Shown here: piece by piece, positions 1 through 7,963 of the stretch
Layout of the letters: every line of letters starts with the position of its first letter
How positions within the stretch are numbered: position 1 is the first letter of the stretch
NCBI RefSeq assembly: GCF_001570765.1
Contig: NZ_BCSH01000020.1
Coordinates: forward strand, 58,347 to 122,346
Direction of reading: 5' to 3'
Length of the DNA: 64,000 nucleotides
From: Nocardiopsis listeri NBRC 13360
GTDB taxonomy: Bacteria > Actinomycetota > Actinomycetes > Streptosporangiales > Streptosporangiaceae
Position numbers and translations under genes: made by a program
The notes under the pieces: generated by a model
The model's database searches: none
Told to the model about the DNA's origin: nothing
Seen by the model: only the letters and a program-made list of their open reading frames with translations

Positions 1-1496
1 TGGCCACCGGTGTGGCCGTGGGCAACGTGTTCTCCTCCCCGTCGGCGGAGCAGATCACCGCCGCCACACGCGCGAGCCATGGTGGGGCCGGGGTGCTGTA
101 CCTGTACGGCAACTACGGTGGGGACGTCTACAACTTCGACCTGGCCGGGGACGTCGTCGCGGCGGAGGGCGTGGCGACGGCGACCGTCCTTGGCACCGAC
201 GACGTGCTATCGGCGCCCCGCGGCAAGGAGGCGACCCGGCGCGGGGTGGCGGGTCTGTTCTTCGCCTACAAGACGGCGGGCGCCTCCGCCGAACGCGGTG
301 ACGACCTGGAGAAGGTGCGGTCGGTGGCCCAACGCACCGTGGACGCCACGCGCACGATGGGAGTGGGCCTGTCGCCCACCATCCTGCCCGCCGCCGGGGA
401 GCCCACCTTCACCCTCGACGAGGGGGAGATGGAGGTCGGGATCGGCATCCACGGCGAACCCGGGAGCCACCGGGGCCCGTTGGAGACCGCCGACCAGATC
501 ACCGACCGCTTCCTCACCGAGATCCTCGGCGAACTGGAACCCGAGGCGGGGGACCGGGTCGCGGTCCTGGTCAACGGACTGGGCTCCACTCCGCTGGAGG
601 AGCTCTACCTGATCTACCGTCGGGTCCACCAGGTCCTGGGGGAGCGTGGCGTGCTCATCCACCGGCGCTACATCGGCGAGTTCGCCACGAGTCTGGAGAT
701 GGCGGGGGCCTCGGTCTCCGTGCTGTTGCTCGACGACGAACTGGCCGAGCTGGTCGACGCCCCGGCGGCCTCCCCGTTCTTCGGCCAGGGCGACACTCCC
801 GCGCCGAACGCGCCTACCGAGGAGGCGGGTACGCCGGGTGCGGAGTCCGACGCGGGAGCGGCCCCCGCCGTGCGCCGCACCGGTTCGGTCAGCGCGCTGC
901 GCGCCACCCTGATCACCGTCATGGAGCGCTTGCCCGCCCACGCGGAGGAGCTGCGTCTGCTGGACTCGCGGCTCGGCGACGGCGACCTGGGGATCACGGT
1001 CTCCTCGGGCGCGTCGGCCGTTCGTGAGGCGCTGCTGACGTTGCCCGAGGACGCGCACCACGCCGACGTGCTGCGCACCGCGGCGACGGCGTTCGCGGCG
1101 GCCAACCCCTCCACGTTCGCGGCCTTGACCGGCGCGGGTCTGCTCGCCGCGGCGGCCGAGTCCGAGGAGCTTGCCTCCGTATCGGTTCGTGACGCCGCGC
1201 GTCTCACCGCCGCCGTGTCCCGCAGGGTGCGGGAGAGGGGCGGAGCCGAGCCCGGCGACAAGACGTTCGTGGACGGTTTGCTGCTGGTGGAGGAGGCGCT
1301 GGCCGACGCCCGGGACCCGAAGGCGGCCGCCCGGGACGCGGCGTCCGCGGCCGGGCGCGCGGTGGAGGAGACCAGTGGACTGACGTCGGCCAAGGGCCGT
1401 GCGGCCTGGGTGGGTGAACGCGGGGCCGGTGAGCGCGACCCCGGTTCGGTCGCCCTGCTGCGGTTCCTGGAGGAACTGCGCCACGTCCTGTCCTGA
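1..1496 (+). CDS. Fused dihydroxyacetone kinase DhaK-DhaL, 5' end outside window
   Basis: The reading frame is open to the window edge, so the start lies upstream; the visible part is 498 codons. The first 245 residues match the C-terminal part of a DhaK (DAK1) domain, with VGNVFSSPSAEQ and YGNYGGDVYNFDLA as in the substrate-binding fold. An Ala/Pro-rich linker follows, then a DhaL (DAK2) domain whose LDSRLGDGDLG supplies the Asp residues that hold Mg-ATP in the family. A single-chain, ATP-dependent DhaKL fusion phosphorylates dihydroxyacetone or a related keto-sugar such as erythrulose; the substrate cannot be read from sequence. It converges on the alcohol dehydrogenase across two strong hairpins. 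Confidence 0.85.
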   Translation, partial: ATGVAVGNVFSSPSAEQITAATRASHGGAGVLYLYGNYGGDVYNFDLAGDVVAAEGVATATVLGTDDVLSAPRGKEATRRGVAGLFFAYKTAGASAERGDDLEKVRSVAQRTVDATRTMGVGLSPTILPAAGEPTFTLDEGEMEVGIGIHGEPGSHRGPLETADQITDRFLTEILGELEPEAGDRVAVLVNGLGSTPLEELYLIYRRVHQVLGERGVLIHRRYIGEFATSLEMAGASVSVLLLDDELAELVDAPAASPFFGQGDTPAPNAPTEEAGTPGAESDAGAAPAVRRTGSVSALRATLITVMERLPAHAEELRLLDSRLGDGDLGITVSSGASAVREALLTLPEDAHHADVLRTAATAFAAANPSTFAALTGAGLLAAAAESEELASVSVRDAARLTAAVSRRVRERGGAEPGDKTFVDGLLLVEEALADARDPKAAARDAASAAGRAVEETSGLTSAKGRAAWVGERGAGERDPGSVALLRFLEELRHVLS

Positions 1497-1501
1497 GACG
1501 G

Positions 1502-1539
1502 GTCCTCGTGGTGTGCCGTGAGGGGAACACCACGAGGAC
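1502..1539. terminator. Hairpin terminator after DhaKL
   Basis: A perfect 13-bp stem (GTCCTCGTGGTGT and its complement) with a 12-nt loop begins 6 nt after the DhaKL stop. There is no U-tract, as is common in actinomycetes. Confidence 0.7.
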
Positions 1540-1548
1540 GTCCCCGTT

Positions 1549-1587
1549 CGGGAGTCCGTGGCGTCCATCCGACACCACGGACTCCCG
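1549..1587. terminator. Second hairpin, convergent side
   Basis: A perfect 13-bp stem (CGGGAGTCCGTGG and its complement) with a 13-nt loop lies 13 nt beyond the stop of the minus-strand alcohol dehydrogenase. With the preceding hairpin it forms a tandem convergent terminator pair. Confidence 0.65.
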
Positions 1588-1600
1588 GACCCTCTGCGAG

Positions 1601-2695
1601 CTAAGCCCCGAAACGCACCAGTGACCGTCCGCCCTTGCCCTGACGCATGCGTTCGAAGGCCCCGGGGACACCGTCAAGGGAGATCTCGTCGGTGACCATC
1701 GCCGACAGACGCAGCTCGCCGGAGCGCACCGACTCGGCCAACAGTGGGACGTCGCGGTCGGGATCGCTGGAGCCGTACACGCACCCCTGCACGGTACGGC
1801 CCTGGTGGAACAGTTCCAGGGCGTTGAAGGAAACCTCGTCCTTGACCGACCCGAGGCCCACCACGGTCACGGTCCCGCCCCTGCGCACACTGTTCCAGGC
1901 CGCGCGCACCACCTGGGCCTTGCCCACCACCTCGAAGGCGTGGTCGGCCCCGCGCCCGCCGGTCAGCCCCCGCACGGCCTTGTGGGTGCTTCCGTCGGCG
2001 ACCAGGAAGTCGGTGGCGCCCAGAGAACGGGCCAAATCCTCCTTGTCGGGGGAGACGTCCACCGCGATGAGCGGGCCGGCCCCGGCCATCCGTGCGGCCT
2101 GGAGCACGGACAGACCGACCCCGCCCAACCCCAGGACCACCGCGGACTGTCCCTCGCGCAGGCGCGCGGCGTTGTTGACGGCGCCCCATCCGGTGACCAC
2201 CGCGCATCCCAGCATGGCCCCGACGGACGGGTCGATTCCCTCGGGAAGTGGGATCACGGCCTTGGCCGAGACGACGGTGGCCTCGGCGAAGGCGCCCGTG
2301 CTCAAGCCGGCGTAGACGGGGGTGCCGTCGGTCAGCTCGGCGTAGGGGACCAGGGTGCCGTCCAAGGCGTGTTCGCACAGGTAGGGCTCCCCCTGGCGGC
2401 AGAACCAGCATTCCCGGCAGGCGGGCGCCCAGTTCAGGACGACCTGTTGGCCGGGCGTCAGGTGCTCGACCCCGGGGCCGACCTCTTCGACGGTGCCGGC
2501 GCCCTCGTGACCCAGGACGGCGGGCCAGGACTGGGCCAGGGTGCCGTTGGACAGCGACAGGTCGGAGTGGCACACGCCCGCCGCGGCCAGACGTACCCGT
2601 ACCTGTCCGGGGCCGGGGTCGGGAAGGACCAGGGAACGGATCCGGGGGAGTGCGTCGGTCTCGTGGAAGACGGCGGCCTTGACGGTCGTGCTCAT
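1601..2695 (-). CDS. Zinc-dependent alcohol dehydrogenase (MDR superfamily)
   Basis: This is a 364-residue medium-chain dehydrogenase. GVCHSDL carries the catalytic-zinc Cys, GHEGAGTVEEVG the conserved His-Glu, and the lobe CRECWFCRQGEPYLC the four structural-zinc cysteines. GLGGVGLSVLQAARMAG is the NAD(P)-binding fold, and the Asp in IAVDVSPDK favours NAD(H). The start is set by ATG 2695 with GGAGT about 9 nt upstream; the frame stays open further upstream but has no support there. It belongs to the class III / AdhE1-like group, which oxidises primary alcohols or thiol adducts. The substrate is unknown. The upstream region is shared with the divergent amidinohydrolase gene. Confidence 0.85.
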   Translation of the reverse strand: MSTTVKAAVFHETDALPRIRSLVLPDPGPGQVRVRLAAAGVCHSDLSLSNGTLAQSWPAVLGHEGAGTVEEVGPGVEHLTPGQQVVLNWAPACRECWFCRQGEPYLCEHALDGTLVPYAELTDGTPVYAGLSTGAFAEATVVSAKAVIPLPEGIDPSVGAMLGCAVVTGWGAVNNAARLREGQSAVVLGLGGVGLSVLQAARMAGAGPLIAVDVSPDKEDLARSLGATDFLVADGSTHKAVRGLTGGRGADHAFEVVGKAQVVRAAWNSVRRGGTVTVVGLGSVKDEVSFNALELFHQGRTVQGCVYGSSDPDRDVPLLAESVRSGELRLSAMVTDEISLDGVPGAFERMRQGKGGRSLVRFGA

Positions 2696-2944
2696 GATGG
2701 GGGTACTCCAATCGGGGAACTGGCGCGACCCTAACAATACCGGCCGGTCGGTCTGTTGGTCGGGGGTGTCCTCGAACAAGGACGGGAGGTGGGGACGCGC
2801 ATGCCCCGACCCCCGTCTCCGATCCGTTCGCGGAAATGTCGATATTGGCGCATGCCCGATTCGGGTATCCAACGAATGTCCGCCCGGAAACACGCGGTGG
2901 TAAAGGCCTGAACCACCGTGAGGGCACCTGGATGGGGAGGTTCC

Positions 2945-3781
2945 ATGGCTCGACCCGCGGTCTCGGCGCCGGTGGCGAAACCCCGGCACTATCTGATGTG
3001 CCGTCCCACCTACTTCGCGGTGGAATACGCGATCAACCCCTGGATGAACCCCGCCTTGAGCGTGGACCGTGACCGCGCCGTTCGGCAGTGGGAGGGGCTC
3101 CGCGACCTCTACCTGTCCCTGGGGCACCGCGTGAGCGAGATAGCCCCCATCGAAGGCCTGCCCGACATGGTCTTCGCCGCCAACGGTGGCCTGGTCGTGG
3201 ACGGTCGGGTCTACGGGGCCCGGTTCGCCGGCGCCGAACGCACCCCCGAAGGTCCCGCCTACCTCGATTGGTTCCGCAAGGCCGGCTTCGTCGAGACCAA
3301 GGAACCCAAACACGTCAACGAGGGTGAGGGCGATTTCATCACCCTGGACGACGTCATCCTGGCGGCCACGGGCTTTCGCACCGAGGCCGCCGCCCACCAG
3401 GAGGCCGAGCGACTCCTGGACCGGCCGGTCGTCACCCTGCAACTGGTCGACCCTCGCTTCTACCACCTGGACACCGCGCTGTTCGCCCTGTCGGGGCGGC
3501 GGATCGCCTACTACCCGGGCGCGTTCTCCGAGGGCAGTCGTCGGGTGCTTCGAGCCCTGTACCCCGACGCTCTCCTGGCCACCGAGGAGGACGCCGCCGT
3601 CCTGGGACTGAACGCCGTCGGGGACGGCCGCAACGTGGTCATCGCCGCCGAGGCCACCGCACTCGCCGACCGGCTACGCGCCCAGGGATACACGGTCCAT
3701 CCGATCGAACTCGACGAACTCCGCAAGGCCGGGGGTGGAGCCAAGTGCTGCACCCTGGTACTGCGAGATCCCCCTTCCTGA
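2945..3781 (+). CDS. Dimethylargininase-type amidinohydrolase (DDAH family)
   Basis: This 278-residue protein belongs to the guanidine-modifying pentein superfamily. Seen motifs are DMVFAANGG near residue 75, EGEGDF (acidic guanidine contact), FYHLDTAL (catalytic His) and the C-terminal GGGAKCCTL with the nucleophilic Cys. The size fits N-omega,N-omega-dimethylarginine hydrolase, which yields citrulline plus dimethylamine; a related arginine-derivative hydrolase is possible. ATG 2945 is chosen because GGGGAGG sits 6 nt upstream; GTG 2918 is the weaker alternative. Its guanidino chemistry matches the ureohydrolase locus a few kb downstream, with only the TetR gene and ALDH between, but shared regulation is not shown. 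Confidence 0.8.
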   Translation: MARPAVSAPVAKPRHYLMCRPTYFAVEYAINPWMNPALSVDRDRAVRQWEGLRDLYLSLGHRVSEIAPIEGLPDMVFAANGGLVVDGRVYGARFAGAERTPEGPAYLDWFRKAGFVETKEPKHVNEGEGDFITLDDVILAATGFRTEAAAHQEAERLLDRPVVTLQLVDPRFYHLDTALFALSGRRIAYYPGAFSEGSRRVLRALYPDALLATEEDAAVLGLNAVGDGRNVVIAAEATALADRLRAQGYTVHPIELDELRKAGGGAKCCTLVLRDPPS

Positions 3782-3978
3782 CGGTCGAACGAAAGCGGCG
3801 GATTCCGCGCACGGTCGTGCGGAATCCGCCCGTTCAAACCTCTCGGAATGTGGGATGTGCCACCCGGCGAAACCATTGCGGGCACGGGCGCACAGGTCAC
3901 ACGCGCGACGCCGGTCGGCCCCCAGGCGCGCGGCCCCACTCGGCTCCGGCGTCCCCGCGCCACTTCCACCGATCCCAT

Positions 3979-3984
3979 TAGGGT
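3979..3984 (+). promoter_or_regulatory. -10 box TAGGGT of leaderless tetR
   Basis: TAGGGT ends 8 nt before GTG 3993, and no ribosome-binding site is present. The spacing implies transcription starting at or next to the start codon. Confidence 0.6.
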
Positions 3985-3992
3985 CGGTTCCC

Positions 3993-4613
3993 GTGACGAC
4001 CAAACAACGCAGACTCCCGCGCCAGGTCAGGGAACAACAACTGATCGACGCCGCCGTCTCCGCGTTCTCCCGGGGCGACTACCACACCGTCAGCGTGGAG
4101 GAGATCGCGGCGGCCGCCGGGACCTCCAAACCCACCGCGTACCACTACCTGGGCTCCAAGGAGGGCATCTTCACCGCCTGTGTGCGCAGGGAGATGGGAC
4201 GACTCATCGAGGCCATCCGCGACGCCGTGCACGCACCCCACCCCGTCGACGACGACCCGCTGCGCCGAGGAATGCGCGCCTTCTTCGCTTTCGTGGTCGA
4301 CAACCGCGAGAGCTGGACCGTGCTCTACCGGCGCGCCGCCGCCCAGGGGCAGCCCTTCGAGTCCGAGACCGCCCGTATGCGCGACCGTGTCACCGAGGAG
4401 ATGGCCGACCTCATCACCGCCTGCACCCGCGAGGACTACGGCGACATGGACGCGCGAGACGCCCAACTACTGGCCCGGGTGGCGGTGAGCACCGCCGACG
4501 CCTTCGCCGACTGGCTCCTGGATCATCCGGACGAGACCCCCGACACCATGGCCGGACACGTCGCCGAACTCACCTGGTCCCACCTGCGCACGCGCGGACC
4601 CGCCCAGGTCTAG
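3993..4613 (+). CDS. TetR/AcrR family regulator
   Basis: This 206-residue protein begins with a typical TetR helix-turn-helix: EQQLIDAAVSAF, then VSVEEIAAAAGTSKPTAYHYL and GSKEGIF. The rest is the helical ligand-binding core with a TetR_C-type segment (FVVDNRESWTVLYRRAA) seen in regulators of lipid or efflux genes. GTG 3993 is chosen because the only promoter-like element sits 8 nt upstream; the longer upstream frame has no support. Its target is probably a neighbour, either the DDAH gene before it or the convergent aldehyde dehydrogenase after it, but no operator is visible. Confidence 0.85.
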   Translation: MTTKQRRLPRQVREQQLIDAAVSAFSRGDYHTVSVEEIAAAAGTSKPTAYHYLGSKEGIFTACVRREMGRLIEAIRDAVHAPHPVDDDPLRRGMRAFFAFVVDNRESWTVLYRRAAAQGQPFESETARMRDRVTEEMADLITACTREDYGDMDARDAQLLARVAVSTADAFADWLLDHPDETPDTMAGHVAELTWSHLRTRGPAQV

Positions 4614-4659
4614 GGGGAGGCCCCGGGGCGGGTCCGCGTACTCCGCTCCGTGAACGGCG

Positions 4660-6093
4660 TCAGCCCAGGGCGCTCATCACGTGCTTGACACGGGTGTAGT
4701 CCTCCAGGCTGTACGCCGACAGGTCCTTGCCGTACCCGGACCGCTTGAAGCCGCCGTGCGGCATCTCCGAGAGCAGGTCGCCGTGCGTGTTGAGCCACAC
4801 CGCGCCGAAGTCCAGCTCGGCACAGACCCGCAGGGCCCGCGCGTGGTCACGGGTCCACACCGACGAGGCGAGTCCCTGCTCGACCCCGTTGGCCAGTTCG
4901 ATCGCCTCGCTCTCGTCCGCGAAGCGCTGCACCGTCACGACCGGGCCGAAGACCTCCTCCAACACGATCTCGTCGTCGGCGCGCAGCCCGGACACGACCG
5001 TGGGCGCCAGGAAGAACCCGGCCTCGCCCACGCGGTGGCCGCCCGTCTCCACCCGCGCGTGGGCGGGCAGGCGCTCCAGCAGTCCGGTGACCCGGGCGAA
5101 CTGGTCGGCGTTGTTGAGCGGCCCGAAGTCGCTCTCCTGGTCAGAGGGCAGGCCGGTGACCTGAGCCGATGCCAGGCGGGACAATTCGGCGACGAACTCC
5201 TCGTGCGCCCCCTCCTGGACGATGACGCGGGTGGCGGCGGTGCAGTCCTGTCCGGCGTTGAGGAAACCGCCCGCGATCACACCGGCGGCGGCGCCGGCCA
5301 CGTCGGCGTCGTCGAAGACCACGGCCGGGGCGTTGCCGCCGAGTTCCAGGTGGACCCGCTTGATGTCGTCGGCGGCGGCCTTGGCCACCTGTGCCCCCGC
5401 CCGGGTCGAACCGGTGACCGATACCAGGCGCGTGGCCGGGTGCTCCACCAACAGGCGGCCGGTGTCGCGGTCGCCCACCACCGTGTTGACCACACCGGCG
5501 GGCAGTGCCCGCGCGGCGATCCCGGCGAGCAGAACGGTGGTGGTGGGCGTGCTCTCCGCCGGCTTGAGCACCACCGTGTTGCCCGCGGCCAGCGCCGGAC
5601 CGATCTTCCACACCGCCATCATCAACGGGTAGTTCCACGGGGTGATGCCCACGCACACGCCCACCGGTTCGCGGCGGATCCAGGAGGTGCGGTCGGTGGC
5701 GTACTCGGCCGCGGCCTTGCCCTCCAGGTGTCGGGCGGACCCGGCGAAGAATCGCAGGGTGTCCACGCAGAAGGGGATCTCTTCGTTGAGGAACGAGGCG
5801 CGCGGCTTGCCGGTCTCGCGGCACTCGGCGTCGGCGAACTCCTCGGCGCGTGCGGCCAGGCCGTCGGCGATCGCCAACAGGGCGTCCTGGCGTTGTGCCG
5901 GTGTGGCCCGGCGCCAGGTCCGGAAGGCGCGTGCGGCGGAGTCCATGGCGAACTCCACCTCGGCGGGCCCGCAGACCCCGGCCCGACCGGCCACCTGTCC
6001 GGTGACGGGGTCGACCAGGTCCAGGGTCGTCCCGCCCGTGGGGTGCAGGGGCCGACCGTCTACCAGGCTGTACAGGGGAGCGTTACTGCTCAT
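4660..6093 (-). CDS. Aldehyde dehydrogenase, aminobutyraldehyde/guanidinobutyraldehyde type
   Basis: This is a full-length 477-residue NAD(P)-dependent aldehyde dehydrogenase with Asn154 in TPWNYP, Glu250 in LELGGNAP and catalytic Cys284 in NAGQDC. It most resembles the gamma-aminobutyraldehyde/betaine-aldehyde group. As last gene of the minus-strand run it would oxidise the aldehyde made by the ThDP enzyme (4-guanidinobutanal) or 4-aminobutanal. ATG 6093 has AAAGGA 6 nt upstream. The NCS1 permease stop is 31 nt before it, so co-transcription is likely. Substrate is inferred from neighbours only. Confidence 0.85.
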   Translation of the reverse strand: MSSNAPLYSLVDGRPLHPTGGTTLDLVDPVTGQVAGRAGVCGPAEVEFAMDSAARAFRTWRRATPAQRQDALLAIADGLAARAEEFADAECRETGKPRASFLNEEIPFCVDTLRFFAGSARHLEGKAAAEYATDRTSWIRREPVGVCVGITPWNYPLMMAVWKIGPALAAGNTVVLKPAESTPTTTVLLAGIAARALPAGVVNTVVGDRDTGRLLVEHPATRLVSVTGSTRAGAQVAKAAADDIKRVHLELGGNAPAVVFDDADVAGAAAGVIAGGFLNAGQDCTAATRVIVQEGAHEEFVAELSRLASAQVTGLPSDQESDFGPLNNADQFARVTGLLERLPAHARVETGGHRVGEAGFFLAPTVVSGLRADDEIVLEEVFGPVVTVQRFADESEAIELANGVEQGLASSVWTRDHARALRVCAELDFGAVWLNTHGDLLSEMPHGGFKRSGYGKDLSAYSLEDYTRVKHVMSALG

Positions 6094-6124
6094 CGTGGTC
6101 CTTTGCTCGAAGTCGTGGGTGGTC

Positions 6125-7606
6125 TCAGTGGGCCGCGGTGGTCGGCGCGTCCTCGGTGGTGGGCACGGGGACCGATTCGGTCTCCTCTCGTGCCGGCACC
6201 AGGCGCGGGCCCTGGGGGCCGAACACCGAGCGCGGCTCGGGAAAGAGGAACAGCGCCGCCGGGTAGGCGATCGCGGCGGTCAGCAGCGCCACCGGGAGGC
6301 TGATGTCGATGCCCGCGGCCAGGTCCCCCAGGGGGCCGACCAGCAGTGGGGTGTTGGCGAACAGCAGGGCGGCCAGGGCGGACAGCAACCAGGCGGTCAT
6401 CGCACGCCAGTTGATCCCCGAGCGGAACCAGTACGCGCCGCCTCGGCGTCCCTCGTTGAACACCTGCAGGTCCTCGACCAGATAGTGGCCGCGCCGGAAC
6501 ACGTAGCCGGCCATCATGATCACCATCCATGGGGAGGTGAGCAGGACGATGAGGATCGCGAACGCGTTGATCGTTTCGACGAAGTCGAACAGGAACGTGC
6601 CCACGAACACCAGCGTCAGGGCCAGGAAACCCACCACGACGGTGCCCTGCACCCGGTTCAGACGCGGCACCAGAGAGGAGAAGTCCAGCCCGGTGCCGTA
6701 CAGCGCCGTCGTTCCGGTGGACAGCCCGCCCACCAGCGCCACCAGCAGCAACGGGAGCGCGTACCAGAAGGGGGAGACCGCGGCGAGCCCGGATACGTAG
6801 CGGTTGGGGTCGGCGACCAGGGTGGCGGTGAACAGACCGAACCCGAACGGCAGCAGGGTGCACAACTGGGCCAGGAACGGGGCCGCCAACTGTCTGCGGG
6901 TGGAGGTGGTGGCCGGGATGTAACGCGACCAGTCGCCCAGGAACCCGCCGAAGGAGACCGGGTTGGCCATCACCGTCAGCACGGCCAGTACCCAGGTGGG
7001 CCAGAACCCGCCCAGGATGTGGTCGCCGCTGCCGGCGAAGGAGGGGTCGAAGGCACCCCCGTAGGCCACGAAGCCCAGCAACATCAGGGCACTGCCGGCG
7101 ACCACGGCGATCTTGTTGATCAAAAGCATGAACTGGTAGCCGTACACGCACACCACGAACACCGCCACGGCGATCACACCGTAGGAGACGGCGCGCAGCG
7201 AGTCGCCGCCGGGCAGCCCCAGCCGATGCGCGGCGCCGACGATGGCGTCACCGCTCACCCACACCGAGATCGAGAAGAACGTGACGGCGGTGAGCAACGA
7301 CAGTAGGGAGCCCAGTGCACGCCCCACCACACCGAAGTGAGCCCCGGAGGAGACGGCGTTGTTGGTGCGTGTGCGGGGGCCGAACAGCGCCATGGGGGAG
7401 AGGATGAGCGCACCGAGCACCACACCGATCACCGTGGCGGCGGCCGCCGCGGCGAACCCCAACCCGTAGGCGATGGGCAGGGTGCCCAGGATGATCGTGG
7501 CGAAGGTGTTGGCGCCGCCGAAGGCGAGACGGAACAGGTCGAAGGGGCGTGAGGACTGGTCGGAGACCGGGATCGGGGCGACCCCGTGGGTCTCCACCAC
7601 CGTCAC
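6125..7606 (-). CDS. NCS1-family purine/cytosine-type permease
   Basis: This 493-residue protein has about 12 hydrophobic segments and the NCS1 layout: RLAFGGANTFATIILGTLP in helix 1, NPVSFGGFLGDWSRYIP in the middle and a hydrophilic C-tail. NCS1 proteins import nucleobases, hydantoins, allantoin or related cations with H+ or Na+. Here the substrate is probably the compound degraded by the flanking enzymes. The annotated GTG 7606 directly follows an in-frame TGA and has no ribosome-binding site of its own; the good Shine-Dalgarno belongs to GTG 7630, seven codons upstream (see leader entry). Expression therefore needs reinitiation, or the gene carries a nonsense change near its original start. 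Confidence 0.8.
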   Translation of the reverse strand: MTVVETHGVAPIPVSDQSSRPFDLFRLAFGGANTFATIILGTLPIAYGLGFAAAAAATVIGVVLGALILSPMALFGPRTRTNNAVSSGAHFGVVGRALGSLLSLLTAVTFFSISVWVSGDAIVGAAHRLGLPGGDSLRAVSYGVIAVAVFVVCVYGYQFMLLINKIAVVAGSALMLLGFVAYGGAFDPSFAGSGDHILGGFWPTWVLAVLTVMANPVSFGGFLGDWSRYIPATTSTRRQLAAPFLAQLCTLLPFGFGLFTATLVADPNRYVSGLAAVSPFWYALPLLLVALVGGLSTGTTALYGTGLDFSSLVPRLNRVQGTVVVGFLALTLVFVGTFLFDFVETINAFAILIVLLTSPWMVIMMAGYVFRRGHYLVEDLQVFNEGRRGGAYWFRSGINWRAMTAWLLSALAALLFANTPLLVGPLGDLAAGIDISLPVALLTAAIAYPAALFLFPEPRSVFGPQGPRLVPAREETESVPVPTTEDAPTTAAH

Positions 7607-7630
7607 TCAGGCGGGTAGGGACTGGGACAC
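7607..7630 (-). other. Seven-codon leader ORF abutting the NCS1 start
   Basis: GTG 7630 has AGGAG 7 nt upstream (7638-7642) and encodes V-S-Q-S-L-P-A followed by TGA at 7607-7609, directly followed by GTG 7606 of the permease in the same frame. Either this is a stop-start leader peptide, or it is the true N-terminus interrupted by a single nonsense codon. Confidence 0.5.
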
Positions 7631-7645
7631 GGCTGTACTCCTGAG

Positions 7646-7963
7646 GGCTGTACCACTGAGGGATGGGAGGAGCGGGGATTCAACGGGAAAGGGTCGGCAC
7701 ACGGCGTCGTCGACGCGTGCCGCCTTCGGAACGGAACGTCGATGCTCCGCCGGGGGCCTCGGTTCTCGTTCGGGGGAGAACTCGGATGTTGGGCTGCCCC
7801 GGGGCGCGCGGCGCCGTTGACGCGTGCCCCGAGGCCGGGGTCGACCGTCCGGTGCGGACGGCGGTGTCCCGGGACGGGGCCGGGAACCTGGTCAGGACAC
7901 GGCACCGTCCAGATGAGTGGGGGCGAAGCCCACCCGTCGCCCACCACCACCCTCAACGGACGC
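7646..7963. other. Intergenic region between ThDP enzyme and NCS1 genes
   Basis: No convincing gene is seen. An imperfect hairpin lies at about 7800-7831 (CGGGGC pairing with GCCCCG, with a bulged inner stem), possibly ending part of the upstream transcript. The region is long enough to hold a second promoter for NCS1-ALDH. Confidence 0.4.

Noticed and set aside
1601..3466. One long minus-strand frame covering both the alcohol dehydrogenase and the DDAH gene.
   Set aside because: Only 1601-2695 encodes a known fold; the upstream part is the antisense shadow of the amidinohydrolase gene and lacks a start signal.
7603..7956. A 117-codon minus-strand ORF before the NCS1 gene.
   Set aside because: Pro/Arg-rich composition without domain or ribosome-binding site, typical of high-GC non-coding frames.
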